Position numbers and translations under genes: made by a program | Source: Progne subis subis | Taxonomy: Eukaryota > Chordata > Aves > Passeriformes > Hirundinidae | Length of the DNA stretch: 64,000 bases | Direction of reading: 5' to 3' | NCBI GenBank assembly: GCA_022316685.1 | Contig: JAKJHU010000141.1 | Location: 620,001 to 684,000 of the forward strand | Shown here: piece after piece, positions 1 to 13,699 of the stretch | Numbering within the stretch: the stretch's first letter is position 1 | Layout: every line of letters starts with the position of its first letter | The notes under the pieces: model-generated | The model's input: the letters and a program-made list of their open reading frames with translations, nothing else | Database searches by the model: none | What the model was told of the DNA's origin: nothing

Positions 1-2479
1 CAACTGCAGTTTACATGATGTGGGTTTGTCCACTGTTACCCCACTTGAATTGACGTAGTGAGTTGAAGCTGTTGTTGTGAATTTAGAGTGTATATATTTA
101 TATTTTGCCTTTTCAAAGAGATTAATCCCTGTTAGATGTATATCTCAGAAAGGAGTGCACTGTCCAGCTTCCATCCTAGAGGCATTTTCATCACTTGACA
201 CGGTTCAGAAACCAGAGGGGACTCCAGTTTTTTGGAGGTTGGTTGTAATAGCTGCTGAATAAACATATTTAAAGTGCTTCCAGTTTGTATGTTGTCCTTA
301 TTTCAGGTTTTTAGAATGGTCTGTATACCTTCTAGCATCAGGAATCTGAGCTATTTTTCCTATTTTCTCTAATTATAATATTTGTAAGTCTCCGTCTGTG
401 TTTGTCCAGTGGCTCTATAAGCACCCAGTCATCATCATCTTACTGGTTGGTAAAGAAGTAAATTGCCACAGATGTGCTGTTATATTAAATAAAGTAAGAT
501 GAAATTTTGAATGTGCAAGTCAAGTAAGAAAAAATAAAAGTTCAACTGCCTGTAATCTAGATCACTTGCCTCATAAAGACAGGCATGTAAAAATGAAATC
601 CCAAGCAAACAGAATTGCAATGTGTCTGTTTCAGTTTGTGGTCCTAAAAGCATTGAAAGTAGCATGGTAAAACCACACAGTTGGACACTGAGGTGTGTGT
701 GGCACAGAATGGTGCTGTCAGTGAAGGCCCAGCAAGGTGGTGCCAGGGCCTGGAGCTGGATTTCCACGTGAGCTGCCTCGTGCTGGCCCCTGTGCTCGCT
801 GCAGGGCCCAAATGTGAGCACAGAATGGCTCAAACCCATACCTGGGACTCCTCCAGCCTCAGCCTGGCCTTTGTTTTGGGTCATGGCAGCAGTCACAGCT
901 CTGCTCTGAGGAGAGGCACTGCTCCAGTGGAAGTGCTTGTGGATTTCCCTGCTGGATCCAGGAAGAGTGAACAGTGTGGGGCAGCCATGGCCTGGTTTGA
1001 TTCCCAGTGAAATCCCCAGCAGTGCTGCTCCCAGGAGGTTCTGCACAGCACAGAGTATTGAGGATGAACCATGGAGGGAATCCCTGAGGTAAGCAGCCGG
1101 TCACAATACAGGTTCTGCTTTTCAGTTAATTTCTATGTATGAAATACTACCAAAACAAAATTATATGTGTTAGAACAGACCCACTCTGCCAAATTTTACC
1201 TGGTCAGGAGGGGGTGTGAATTAAAACCCAATAATGCTGAAGTGTGGTAAAGCTGCTATGGAACATATTTACCTTTAAACTTGTTACACAAAAGTGACTC
1301 TTGCAAAGAAAGTAGAAATAATGCAAATTACTGCAGCGCTGTGGTCTCCTCCTCCTCTTCCTCCCCTCCTTTGTAACTCTCCCAAGCATTGTCTGATGGC
1401 ACATGAATGATGCACATTTTTGCTGTGTTGTGCTCATGTTTTCCAGGCAGGGGTGCAGACCTCCGACAGCTGCAGGAACGAGGCAAAGAAAGGAGGGGGC
1501 TTGTCAGCCACAAAAAGACCATGGATTTTTGGAAATCCAGTACCACAAAAACTAACATTCCACCACATCTTCTAACAGATCCTCCTTGTCCGGCTCTGGC
1601 AAACAAGGCTTTGTGACAGCACAGCCAATTTTTGTGTCACTCTTGTGCCCCTGTGCTGCTGGACTCCCGTGGAGCAAAAACAGACTTTCCCCCAGCCCTC
1701 CTTTCTGGGTGTTTACAGTGGAAGGTTGGTGTGTGGCCACCACCTCTGCTGGCTTTTCCCTCTCTCCTTCAAAAACAACAAAACAAAGCAAGCAGTATTA
1801 ATGCTCTGTACACACAGATGTCCCTGCTTAAAAGCATTTTTCCACCTGACTTTGGATGCTTCCTACTCCCATCTCTAAAATATTCTTTTGTTTCCACATG
1901 GCTTGTTTTGTGTGCTGTTCTGTGCTCAACACAGGAAACATGGCACAGCAGGGCCAGGGAGGTACTCAGCTTTAAATAAAAGTAAATTGTAAATAAAAAT
2001 GGATGAAACACAACCATGAGACCACAGGAGCTGAACACATGATGGCCAGCAGCTGAGTATTTCTGTCATAGAGCTTTCTTTAAGTTTTGCCTGCTAATAC
2101 TTCTTTGCAGGTTGGCTTTTTCATTTTTATTACTTTTGTTGAAAGTTTCTGGGGCAAGGAATGCTCCCTGTTGCAAACATTGTGGAAGAAAGAAGCAAAG
2201 CTGTTGCAGAAAGCTCAGGATGTGATGAAAGTAACAGATAGCAGGTTCAGGGGGCTGATACTAAGAGCCAGGTGAAATAAAAAGTAAAGAACTTGAATCC
2301 TTTGGCCATACCAACCCCCTGGAACACTCCAGGCTGGGGCAGAGAGGATGGAAAGGGCCTGGCAGGAAAGCAGCAGCTGGACACGAGCCAGGTGAGCCCA
2401 GGTGGGCAGGAGGCCGATGGCACCCGGCCTGTCCCAGCCATGGGTGCCCAGCAGGAGCAGGACAGTGACATCCCCCCGG
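1..2479. other. Upstream flank with no recognised gene
   Basis: This is AT-rich sequence with a moderately GC-rich part at 700-1050. AATAAA hexamers at about 259, 484 and 1974 could mark mRNA ends of a gene lying before the window, but nothing coding supports this. All open frames are short and lack exon structure. Confidence 0.5.
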
Positions 2480-2940
2480 CTGGGCACTGAGGCCACTGCT
2501 CCAGTGCTGTGTTCAGTTCTGAGTCCTTCAGAAAGGACTTTGAGGGGCTGGAGTGTGTCCAGGGCAGGGAAGGGAGCTGGGGAAGGGAATGGAGCCCCAG
2601 GAGCGGCTGAGGGAGCTGGGGAAGGGGCTCAGCCTGGAGAAAAGGAGGCTCAGAGGGACCTTGTGTCTCTGCACAACTCCCCGACAGGAGGGTGGGAGTC
2701 GGGGTCTGCTCCCTAGGAACCAGTGATAGGACAGGAGAGGTTCAGGTGGGATATTAGGAAGAATTTTGCCACGAAAAGCGTTGTTAACCATTTAAAGGCG
2801 CTGCCCAGGGAGGTGGCAGAGCCCCCATCCCTGGCGGTGTCACTCAGCGCTCCGGGCCGGCTGACAAGGTGGGGATCACTCACAGGCCGGGCTCCATGCT
2901 CTCAGAGGTCTTTTCCAGCCCCGATGGTTCCGTGATTCCC
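2480..2940 (+). mobile_element. CR1 LINE fragment, 3' part
   Basis: It follows the avian CR1 3' consensus in order: GGAGCGGCTGAGGGAGCTGG, CTCAGCCTGGAGAAAAGGAG, GATAGGACAGGAG, GGATATTAGGAAGAATTT, CTGCCCAGGGAGGTGGCAGA and TCAGAGGTCTTTTCCAGCCC, then a terminal TTCCGTGATTCC. It is 5'-truncated, as is usual, and ends at the edge of the upstream CpG island. Confidence 0.9.
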
Positions 2941-3560
2941 CTGGGCCGAGGCGCGCTGCCCTCAGGCGCCCCGCGGCTCCCCAGCCCGTGCGGAACTACA
3001 GCTCCCGGCCGGCACCGCTCGCCGGCCCGCCGGGGGATGCCGGGCGCCGTAGTTGCAGGCGCCTGCTGAAAGTTACCCACGGCATCGGCGGGAGGCCCTT
3101 GCCGGAGCTCCCCGGCGTGGCTCAGCGCCGTGCCGGCCGCGGCAGCCCGCGGGGAGCGGCCCGGGATGGATGCGACGGATGCGCTGGATGTGCGGGCGGC
3201 CGCGGGGCCCGGCGCCCCGGGGTAAGGGCGCTGTGCGCGGTGAGGGCGCGGCCGCGGGGCGAGGCCGGAGCCCGGCGCGGGGAAAGGCCGGAGCTGTCCC
3301 CTCAAGCGCCGCCCGGGACGGGCCCCCCGAGGCGGGGCAGGGCGGCCGGGTGTTCCCGCTGCCCTCACGGGGATGTCCTCCTCCTTCCCCGGGCGGTGCC
3401 GGGGCTCAGCCCGCGCTGCTCGGGGGCTCTGGGGAAGGTTGGGCGTGGGGAGCTGGCGAGGCTCGGGGGGCTGCCGGGGGTGTGTGGGAGCCTTCGCCGC
3501 TCCTCTCCGGCCCCTCCCCGGCTCCATTGTCAAGTCCAGGTGGTGCTGGGGGTGTTTTGT
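2940..3560. promoter_or_regulatory. CpG island promoter of unknown gene, with inverted ACTAC elements
   Basis: This dense CpG region contains ACTACAGCTCCCGGC at 2995-3009 on the + strand. The inverted relative ACTACGGCGCCCGGCATCC lies on the minus strand, at about 3036-3054. Both resemble the ACTACAATTCCCAGCATGC class bound by ZNF143, which is typical of housekeeping and bidirectional promoters. A splice donor GGG|GTAAGG at 3222 points to + strand transcription. A minus-strand donor CAG|GTGAGC lies near 3644. Which gene is driven cannot be told from the window; an alternative AMOT promoter or a non-coding transcript are both possible. Confidence 0.6.
3166..3221 (+). other. Candidate first exon of an unknown transcript
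   Basis: An ATG at 3166 in good context (CCGGGATGG) opens 18 codons, MDATDALDVRAAAGPGAP, running into the donor at 3222 with two bases left over. I do not recognise the peptide. No partner exon could be identified downstream, so it may equally be untranslated. Confidence 0.2.
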
Positions 3561-3699
3561 GCCCCGCAGCCTCTGCTCCATCTCTGCCGGAGATGGTCTC
3601 TGCTCTGCCCTGCTCCTCCCTCCGGCCCCAGCCACCCGCAGGAGCTCACCTGCCCCAGCCCTGAACTGAACAGATCCTCCTGCTCTGATCTCTGAGAGA

Positions 3700-6600
3700 G
3701 CAAAATGTGGAGGGTGATAATCCCCGAAGGGTTAAAAGGTTTGCATCCGTGCCTTGGTTCGGCCGTCCCCGGTCCGGTGGATTGTGGATTTCATTCACAG
3801 ACTGAGTCAGGCAGGGCCATAAATATTCGCCGTGACTTCCACCGCATGGTCTGAGCAGCTCAAACCCCATGTGCCTCAATTCCAGGATACTTTTTGGGGA
3901 AGGTCCAGGGCCGGAAGGCCAAATCTTCAGTGTGGAGACAGGACACAGGAACCGGGGTGATGTTGAACACCCACTGCTTTTCTTGGTGCTGGCACCAGCC
4001 AAGGGCTGGCTGCGCCTGGTGGGATAGCCCAGCACTTCCATGTTTCAGACTTCCCACAACATCCAGGCCCTGGCTCTGGTCCTTGGCATCCTCACCTGCA
4101 CTCTCCCATCATAACATGCATAAAAAAGATCTCCACTCAGTTTTCAGGTTAAAATTTTCAGCGTCGCCTCTGATCAATGGTTCTTAATTCAGCCCCAATG
4201 CAGTATAAAATAGAAAATTCCACTTCAGTTCATTTTTCATTTTTATTCCACTTTCTAATGATAATTTTTCATTAAGCATCTAATCACATGCTAACATTTC
4301 TCATCAGCAAGGCTCAAGGTGCTTTACAAAAGAGGGGAAAAACATTATTATACCAATTATCCTTATTAAGGCTTAGGTTGTGGGCAGCTTCTGCAGATAA
4401 TACAGGCCATAAATAATTAAAAGTACAATTTAATTAGGAGAAATCCCTAGCTGTAAACTGAAGTGCCACACTGAAGAAGGCAGTGTCCAAAGGCATGGCC
4501 TTTTAACCTCATCTCCCTGATCAGAACAGTATCCCATTAACCCACAAATCTCCCCTCTCCTGACCTGTCTGCCCCAAGGACAGGTAATTCCATGTGCAGG
4601 ATCCAAGGGAGGGAGTCTCAGTGACCAAAAGCAGCCTAGAGAATGTTCTATTGAAATTCCTTGTAATTTGAATAAAGGTCTTATGTTTAGCAAAATATCT
4701 AGCCTGAGCTGAGCAGGGTTGGGCACAGAACTGATGGAGTATTTTAGCAGAAATAGGGTTTGGAAATAAGAAGCATTCATTGCTCAAACTGGAGTCCAGA
4801 AGATACAAAAGAAAGTTGTGACATGGATCTACTTCATCCACAACATAAATCTGACCTGAAACTTGCTCTGAGCTCTGTGTCAAATTTCATCAAAGTTGGA
4901 CATGGACTTTCCTGTTTGGGAATTTAGTTTGCTTGTGCTAAACTGTGTCTGTGTATCCCGACACCTGCGTGTCCTGCTGGGGCTAGCTCCATCAGGATTA
5001 CTGTTTATCCACATAATTCAGCAGCAGGACTATGTGGATGAAATCCTTGTTCTCATTCCAAGCACCTGCTGTCACATCTGAGTTACTCTGTGGGAATGTT
5101 TTTGCTCTGATCTGTGCTTGTACCCAGTGCTCAGCTATGACCTAATTGCAACCTTCTCGTTAGGCAGAGAAATTTCTGAGTTTGGCTTTGCAGTTCACCT
5201 TCTCAGCAAGTAAATCTCTGCTCTGTAACACCATCTACCATCATTTTGGCCCAGTGCTTATGAGGGATCATGAGGCTGATGAGGGCAGTGTGTGTCTCTG
5301 TAACAGCTTCTCCCACTGTAGCATTGCAGTGTCTAACTCAGAGCAGGTGTAGATCGTGTTGTCAATGGAAATCCCTGAGTCTGGTGATCTCTAGCAGCAT
5401 TCTTACCACTGAAGGAACTGCACCTGCGTTAGTCTGGTGTTGTGTAATTTCCTTGTAAGCTGGTGATATAAAAGCAGCTACAAATAAAGCTGAAAATGCC
5501 AGGACTGCCTTTCTACCTGAGCCGGCTTAATCTTGGCCAAGTTGGTGTAATTTTCAAATGTAGCTCAAAGGGTTGCTGATTGCAAGTTACATTGAAATGA
5601 GTCCCAAAATCCCTTAGGGCCTTGGACGGACCTGTATCTTGATATACATGTGCTGTGATTTCTTCATTTGTATCATGTTAACTGTAGGTCAGTCTCCTTG
5701 CTGGAAGCTCGGAGTACTGAGGCGTGGCTGGAGCTCCCAGTAGTGCTGGTGGTACTGGGAGTGTGCTGCACATGGCAGGGGAGGACCTGCAGGAATGAGG
5801 AAACTGGGGAGTGCAGACATTTTGAGCAGCAGAATGAGGGAGGGTGAGAGGAAAAACCAGAAAAGTCAGGAATAAAAACCACCACCAGGGTTGTAGGGGA
5901 TGATGGATTCCCTTAGAACATTCTCATGTGCTGCTTAGGAGAGGGACAAGAGAACAGCCTTCCTAGAGAAGTGCATTTCCACACCATGAAGCCTTTGGTT
6001 TCTTTCCTTGCACGTTTGCAGAGGACTCACATCTTTCTTTCCCTTACCCCAGGAGACATTGCATTTTCTTTCATTTACCAGTGTTTGGAAGGAGATGAGG
6101 CACTGTTGGGCTCCCTTATTAACTTAATCTGTTTGGGAGTTCCACATAAATTCCCTGAATTTCCCAGTCCTGATAGAAGGAGGTGTTTGTGGAGTCAAAC
6201 ACAAGGTGGAGGTTCCTGCACAGCGAGGGTTTGATGCTGTCCCAGTCCTGAGCCTGTGACTCTTAATCCTGCCTTGCTTTGAAGTCTGAAGCTCAGGAGT
6301 CTGCATTAATGATCAAGGGCCAGAGCTGAATACGGAATTCCCGTGGCACAAAGGTAAAGGTGTGGGTAGGAATGTGGGAAGAGAATATTTAAGAGCAGTC
6401 TGGTATGTATAGTTAATAATATTAAAAAAGTAATCATGTTAATTTCCTATAGGTTCTCAGGGCTTTGAGCATCTTCTCATCCCTTGTAGATCACTGGTCT
6501 CTGGCTAGATCCTGTCATGTCCACAATATTAAATTCCTTGAAGAATAGAAAACTTCAGGTTTGAAAACTTCTGTCCTTCTCTGCAGTGGAAAACTTGCTC

Positions 6601-9600
6601 TGCCCTCTTAGGCAGGAATGTCTGTTCCTCATGCAGTGTTTCAGAGCTGTGCTTGGCATTTGGCTGTCACTCTGTCCCACTCTGCCAAGTGTCAGTGATC
6701 CCTGAATGCTTGAAAAGTTCCTTGGGACTCTCAGCAGATGTGAAGCTCTTCTGAATTCGAGATTTGTCAGGAGCAGAATGTGTTAGAACAATTATTCCTG
6801 ACTTTGACTTAGGACTGTTAAAACTCACTTATTTTTACCACAGAATGTGTTCTTTTTGGCACTCTGAGCTGTTTCTCTAATTCAAGAGCTGTTCTTCCCA
6901 ATTTTTACTTCATAAAGGAAAATAGTCCAAAGGGCTGTGTATCTATATACATAATATACATATATACTACACATAATATACAGCATTGTGAAGTCTAGTG
7001 TATTTTTTTTGTGAACACAGGATTTCTTTATGTATTTAATACTGTAGTGTAAATGAATATTTATGGAGGTGTCTGAGGTTTTTGGGTCAGCTGTGACAGG
7101 TAAAAATTTGATCCAAGTCCCAGGAGAAAAACCCCACCTCTAACATTGCATTCCCTTCTTGTCCCCAGGGAATTGAAAAGACAAAATATTTGAAGCCATT
7201 GAAGGTTTGCTAAGAAGGAGTAGGATGTCTTTCCTCAGCTACATTCAAAACTGAAGAACAAAAAGCTACCTTGAAAAATGGCCTTTGGGAAGCAGATGGC
7301 AGAAGCCAAGAAACTTGAGCCCTTTGCGAATGAATACTCTGTCCTTAACATTGTCTCTTTTGTTTCCCACACTTCCATGAGCTGCACATGGATTCAATTT
7401 GCCAATTTTAACCCTTCTCCCCGGTGTCTGATCTGAGCACAGTTTGGGAGCTGGGACAGCTGGCACTGAGGTGCTTGGCTTGGCGTTTATTTTTGCTGCC
7501 TCTTTGTCCCTGTGCAAGCTCTGGCTCAGGTGTGTAAGGCAATCCAGGAGACACGGCTTGGGTGCATCCTGGGGAGAGGGAATCAAAGCTTTTCCAGCTT
7601 CCTGGCAAAGGGTGGCATGGAGACAGGGCCGGGAGCAGGTTTGCTTTGATGAAAACACAGCCACATTCCCACTGTGGCTCCCGTCGGGGAAGGTGTTGGA
7701 GCTGTGCTAGGACTTTGTCAAGGAGAGCTGTTTTTCTTGGCATAGCCCAAGAATTGATGGAAAGTCAGGGTGGAGCCAAGGGATTTGGCATCATGGGAAT
7801 TTCTCACACCAGCTTGTCTTTGTGTGGCAGCACCACAGAAGTGCTTTCTGCTGAGAGAAGCATTTACATCAGATGTTTATTTGAGACAGTGAAATTTATT
7901 CCAGTGAGTGATGATTGCCCAGAGTAACTGCAGTTCTTAGTAATGACTGCATTGTTTCCAAAAGCATAGCTAGCTTCTAGAGTTGCTGTTTGCCAGATTT
8001 TTAGGGATCTAATTAATCATCAATTTAAAACAAAAATGACGTTTCTTATCAAGTGCTTTCATCCCTCATTTTTCTCTCGATATCTGTTGAACAAAGATCA
8101 CCAGCAGAGAGTGCTGGTGCTCTTCCAGAATGGGGCAGCAGCTTCTGAAATTGATTGTAAAATCTAATCAGACTTCCTTCCATAATTCTATTTTTAGTTC
8201 TTCATTTACATGAAAATGAAATGTTAATCAATTACCTGTAACTTGATATCTTGCTCTTGTAGCTTACTACGAGGGAAAGACTGTTTTTAGGAGCACATCC
8301 ATGTATTCATAAAAATTCTAACTGGCACGTTTTGAAGCAGTTATTTAAGAGAAATTAATCTATTTTGTTTCAATATGTTTTTTAAACCTAACATTTTTTT
8401 TCTCCTTTCATTTCTTTGATTTCATGTTCAGAATAAGCTGGTTACTCTTCAGTGCAGCTTCTCTGTAGCAGGAGAAGATGGTTCTGCTCCTGCAGTTAGC
8501 AGAGCCCTTGCATGCACATGGCACTCATGGTTTCCCTGAGACCATGGCTTTACCCTTCCCAGCCAGACATTGCTGTTGGTTGGGTCTCTTTCATTTCTCA
8601 CTTTTGAGTCTGCTTCTGACACCAGCATTAAAAATGAGTTGCAAGAGCTTTAAATCAAAGATCACCCCCTTTCCCCCATTCCTGTGGTATTTGTCAATGC
8701 AGCTGCACCATTTTAAGGCCAGGAGGCCTTGAAGAGGTTGGGCTTTTTGGTATCAAATCAGCCATGGTTGTCCCCTCTTAGGCTTTATGGTCATTGAAAT
8801 GTCAGGATTTGCAAGTCTGGTTTTTGCTGCAGAACCTGCTGCACATCTTGTTCACTTGTAATTTCACACAATCTTCAGTCCTTGACAGCAAACAAATACT
8901 GTGCTGAAGTTCAGTGCTTCCATGCCTTACTCTTACAGTTCACTCTGGTCCAAATCCACTGGAAGCTGAGGGAATCTTTCAATTAATTCCAGCAGATTTT
9001 AAAGACACATCTCTTTTTAAACAGACTCAAGAGGTAAGAGTGCAGAGAAGCAAGGGAGTGGTCAACTTTCCTACATCAAGGATTGATGTAGGAAATTAAA
9101 TTAACATATAATAGACATCAGTTAAAGGCTTACAAGTCCATCTTTGGGAGAAGAACAGTGTTTTGTAAGGAAACCACTTTATCCAGACTAACCTTATTTT
9201 GCCCAAACTGCATTAAACTGTAGGACTCTGAGGTGTGAATGTGTTTAGGGCAAAGCTGAAACATTTGTTTTTCCGTGGTTGGCAGTTGTTTACCACTCTC
9301 CTGGATACACGGCTCTCTTCTGCGTTTCTGCACAGACAGGGGCCAAGGTTCAGCAGTTAGAATAATTCTCCTTACAGGTGGTACCTGATCAATCACCTCA
9401 CGAGTGACATGTCACTGCTGACCTCTATATTACATTTCACTGTGGTAAGCTGTTCCTTTTCTCCCCCTTCCTTGCAGGCCTCTCCTTCACCCCAGGAACC
9501 ACGCTGCACTTGAGTTACAATCCATTAGAGGCACCTCCCGGACTGACAGACTTTTAAAACCCTTAACACGCAGCAGCATGAAAAATCTTAGATGAGCTGG

Positions 9601-12600
9601 GGCTGTGTTAGAGTGTAAATCACAGCAGAGACAGGACATGAAGTTGGCTTTGCAGAGGTTTCTGTATCAGTTACTCCCCTCCCAGAAGTTATGTGGTCAT
9701 CAAAGTTTTATTGTGTAGAATTGGTAAAATAATACACTTGTGTAGAAAGACACAGCAGTTGCTTAGTGAAGGCTAGAGGAATAAGATGTGTAACTGTTCC
9801 TGCTCGTGTGTTTTGAGAAGTAGAATTTCTCTAGCAATTCCACGCATGTTAGGTCTGATGGTGGTAATTTCTGGCGGTCTTGATCAGTGAATAGCTGCTC
9901 TTGCCATCTTGGTGAATAATAGCTCATGTAATTCATGCCTCAATCTCTCATCTGTCTGATTCTGTTTCCTCTCAGAAATGGTAGTTGCTCCAGCCATACC
10001 CACCAGCAGGACCTGAGGGCTCCTTTCAGGCCTTGTTACAGCTTAGGGCTGGATGTGGCAGCAACACCAAATCCTCTGCCATATGACTTAAAGATGTCCA
10101 TGGCCACCCTGAAGGTGCTGGGGACTAAAGCCAGGTGGTAAAAGAGTAGCAAAAGGTGCAGTGCTGCACATCTGAGCTCACTGGACATGTGGGCAGCAAG
10201 GCAGAGCCTCTGCAAGTGCACACTCAACTCTCAGCCTGACTTTGCACCAACCACTCGACCTTCTGGTGCCTTGGTGCTTTCTCCACACATTTCTTGTGAG
10301 TTTTACAAGGTTTTGAAATCTTTTGGTCTTGTTTTGATCTGTATTCCCAAGCGTGTTGGTTCGTTTACTTCCTTTTCTTCAATGAGTATCTGTCAAACTG
10401 ACCTGGAAGTGTCCAAGGCCAGGTTGGATGGAGCTTGGAGCAACCTGGGATGGTGAGAGGTGTCCCTGCCCATGGCAGGGGGATGGAATGAGATGAGCTT
10501 TCAAGTCCTTTCAAACCCAAACCATTCTGGGATTCTGACTTTGGTTTCTATGACATGAAATACATTCTCCTTTTTCAGAAATTCCTGTTCCTTGCTCCCA
10601 CTCCCATTCCTGGCAAACGTCCTCAGCTCCTCTTCTTAGGTTTTTTTTTTTTTTTTTTCAGTTTCTTTGTATTATTGTCTGTTTACTGTAGGGTCATTAT
10701 TTTGCCCAATAATGTATTTTATAGACAAAGAACTCCTCACTTCGGTGGGGACGTTCTGTCTGGCCCCAGGAGCCAAATGCCACTTCTGAGCCCTGCTAAC
10801 TCTTTATTTTTATGTGCAAGAAGAAAAGCTCAGTTAAACTGGCCCGAGATCAGAGATGCACGGAAATGAATTCAGGCCCCTGTGCAGTGTGCTGAGTGGA
10901 TGCTGAGCTGAGCTGTGGTGTGTCTGTACAGGAGGGATCATATCAGCAGCTTCCTGAGCTCCAGCTGCTGCGGACAAAGGGCGGCGGAGTCACAGCCATT
11001 CCTGGAGGGAGGAACTTTAAGATGGAGGAATTTGAAAGAATGTGAAGGACAACCTCTTAAAAAAAATTGTAGGTGGAGCAAGTCCAGGTTTTCCTAAGCC
11101 CGTGGTTTATTCTCCTACTTTGAATTAGTTGCCGTTGTAGCGCTTATCTTTTGTTCTCTTTAGCACAAGCACCGTGACCTTTGTGTGATTGCAAAAATTG
11201 GCCCGAGCACGCTGGAACAGTTATTAGGAACCCCTTTCTTGTGCTGTTTCCTGAATTCCCACATTGTGGCGTGATGTGTGTATGGAAACTGCTCGCTTCC
11301 TCCGCTGGCAGCCGTTCAGATGTGTGCTGGAGCTCCTGAGCACCGGGCTGGGCGGGGAGCTGGGTGAAGGGAGGATACAGGGGGAGAGTATTTTTAAGGA
11401 AGAGAGTTTGGATTTCACGCAGCTTTGTTCTTTTGCAGTCCCCATCAGGCTGGTATCTGCAGTGGTGTGGGTTGAACATGAGCAGTGCTCCTGGAATAGG
11501 CAGCAGAGGAGACGAGGTTAGCACGCTTCGGGCAAGGCTCGCTGCTCCCCAGTGCCTGCGTGAAGCAATAGTTGTGCTTTCCTGATGGCTCTGCCTCCTC
11601 TCCTTGCTCCCATATTTTCTTTGAGCTTGTGGGAGGGAGACAGGATGTGTGACTGAAGCACAGTTTATAACTCTTTCCCTCGCTCTAGCTGTGCATTTCC
11701 CTTACAACGCTGCCCCACAGCATCCAGCAAATGTGGCTTTCAAGTAGCTGCTTCTCCGCTGCCTTTTTTTTTTTTTCCCTTTGGCGTTTCAGAATGTAAG
11801 GTTATGGGATGTTAATGAGCTGTTTACATGTGTTTCTGCGTTTCTTCCATTAAAACGTTCCAGTGAATGAATGTTGGTTATGAAGGGGGAAGAAAAAAAA
11901 GAGATGTTTATAGATGCTGCATTTGGGATTTCTGTAATTCGACTTCCTGAATTTTTGTCCAAGTCTCTCTTTTCAATGTTAAGATTTGTAATTATTAATC
12001 CTTTGGGAAAGGATTTATTTGCTCAGAGTGATTAAAAGGTAAATGGTTGAATCGTGCCATCTCTCCTCACATGAAGGCCAAATTTCACAATACAAGGATT
12101 TGACGTGTGTCCATTTTTTGCATTTTCAGTTTGGGTTTTTTTTTTTTTTTGGAAACTGGTGGCATCTTAGGCCCAGACTTTAACAAATTGGTACTGCCTA
12201 GTGGGCTTCATATTTGCATGATCAGGCCTTTATGTTTTAAATCAGTTGTGGACACACCGTGACAGCTGCATTCAGATTTTTGTTTTGCTCCATTTTGAAA
12301 TTACGAGGTAATGACCAGGAGCCAAGTGGAAGCTGTCACTGGGAGATTGTCCTTCTCAGGAGCTCAGGACAGGAATGGCCTCACTGGGGGAGGATTCCAG
12401 TGCTCCCTATGCAAAAGCTGGAGGAGGAGGTGCATTGTGAAAAAGGCTGGGTACAATTGTTTGTACACAAATACCGAAGGACCAGTTTGTTATCTCTTGC
12501 CCTTGTTTAGACTGGGGATTTGCCCTGATTACAGGGATGGGGTGAGGAGAAGTTGGTGTTGCTTAGTCCATTTCAGAACAAGAGCTTTGCCTCTCTGATG

Positions 12601-13444
12601 CAGACTGGTTCCACTGCAGAGCTGCCTATGTTACTGCCATTACTAATCGTCTATTAGGTCTTCCAAAACAAGACTGCCTTAAGTCTTTCTTTTTAGCAGC
12701 ATTTTGGGATCCTTTTACAGGCTTTTGAATGGACAAAGGTAATGGCTCCATGCTTTGATGTAAAGGTTGTGGAATGTTTAAAGCTAAACTGTTTTAGGAG
12801 TTGAAATTCCAGGCTCTGATTCCAGGCACTAAAGCCTTCAGCAAAAGCCACCTCTGAATGTGGCCACCATCTTTTATGATGTGATAAAATGCTGAAACAC
12901 AGCAAAATCAGAGTTGTATTTGGGGAGAACTGAAGTGTCTTCAGTCTCATCTTTCCACACTGACCATTATTTCCTGCTGTGGCAGAGCAGTAGAGGTCTG
13001 TGGATATTTCCTATTAGGTTAGCCTAAGCTCTGGAAGATCACCTGAAGTACATTTCGGTTTTAAGCAGAACATTATATGCAGGGATCTCCTTTAATACCT
13101 TGCCTATAGGCAATCAGTCATGATCAGTTCTTGCCTCGCCTTCATTTATTTTCAGCATTTGGCCAGCAAAAAGGGGGGTGAGTCCTGTGCTGTTGTACAT
13201 TGCTATAAACCCATTTCAGTCCAGTGGCTTGGCAGGTTGGTTTTGATGGGGCTGACTCCTGGAGGTGCTTCCATAGCTGCCCAGGTGGCTCCTCCTGCAG
13301 AGGGACCAGGGCTGTCCTGGGGGGCACGGAGCACAGCATCAGCAGCCAGGCCAGGGAGGGGCTTGTCCTGCTGTGCTCTGCACTGGGGTGTCCTCACCTC
13401 GAATGTTTTGAATTTTGGACACCACAATATAAAAAAGATATTGA
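3700..13444. other. Intergenic or intronic sequence with no recognised gene
   Basis: The sequence is AT-rich and mostly unique. It contains one CR1 tail (10405-10535), an AT-rich TATAYATA patch near 6940-6980, and T tracts near 10641-10658, 11767-11777 and 12137-12151. No open frame has convincing splice context. Confidence 0.5.
10405..10535 (+). mobile_element. CR1 LINE 3'-end fragment
   Basis: GTCCAAGGCCAGGTTGGATG, GAGCTTGGAGCAACCTGGGA and TTTCAAACCCAAACCATTCT, followed by GGGATTCTG, form the typical CR1 3' terminus on the + strand. Confidence 0.85.
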
Positions 13445-13690
13445 GCTTTTAGAAGAGTTTACAAAGGAGAGGTCTAGATGGAAACTCTTATGAGGAGTGG
13501 CTGAGGTCACTTGGTGTGTTCAGCCTGGAGGAGACCTTATTGTGGTCTTCAGCATCCTCCCGAGGGGCAGTGGAGGGGCAGCTCCGATCTCTCTCTGTGA
13601 GCAGGGACCGGAGCCAAGGGAACGGCTGGAGCTGTGTCAGGGGAGGCTTAGGCTGGGCATTTGGGAAAGGTTCTTCCCGCGGTGCGTGCT
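13445..13690 (+). mobile_element. Diverged CR1 LINE fragment next to the AMOT CpG island
   Basis: CTTATGAGGAGTGGCTGAGG, GTGTTCAGCCTGGAGGAGAC and CTTATTGTGGTCTTCAGCAT correspond to the central block of the CR1 3' region. The 3' terminal part is missing or too diverged, and the right boundary blends into the CpG island. Confidence 0.7.
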
Positions 13691-13699
13691 GGGCACTGC

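Noticed and set aside
1..500. Possible 3' end of a gene upstream, from AATAAA at about 259 and 484
   Set aside because: Hexamers of this kind are common in AT-rich DNA, and no coding sequence supports it.
2880..3695. Long open frames of 251 and 235 codons in the first CpG island
   Set aside because: They have the same GC-driven character and partly overlap a CR1 element; stops are rare there by composition.
7266..7743. Overlapping minus-strand frames of 132 and 111 codons
   Set aside because: They have no exon signals, no recognisable domain, and mixed codon choice in a moderately GC-rich non-coding stretch.
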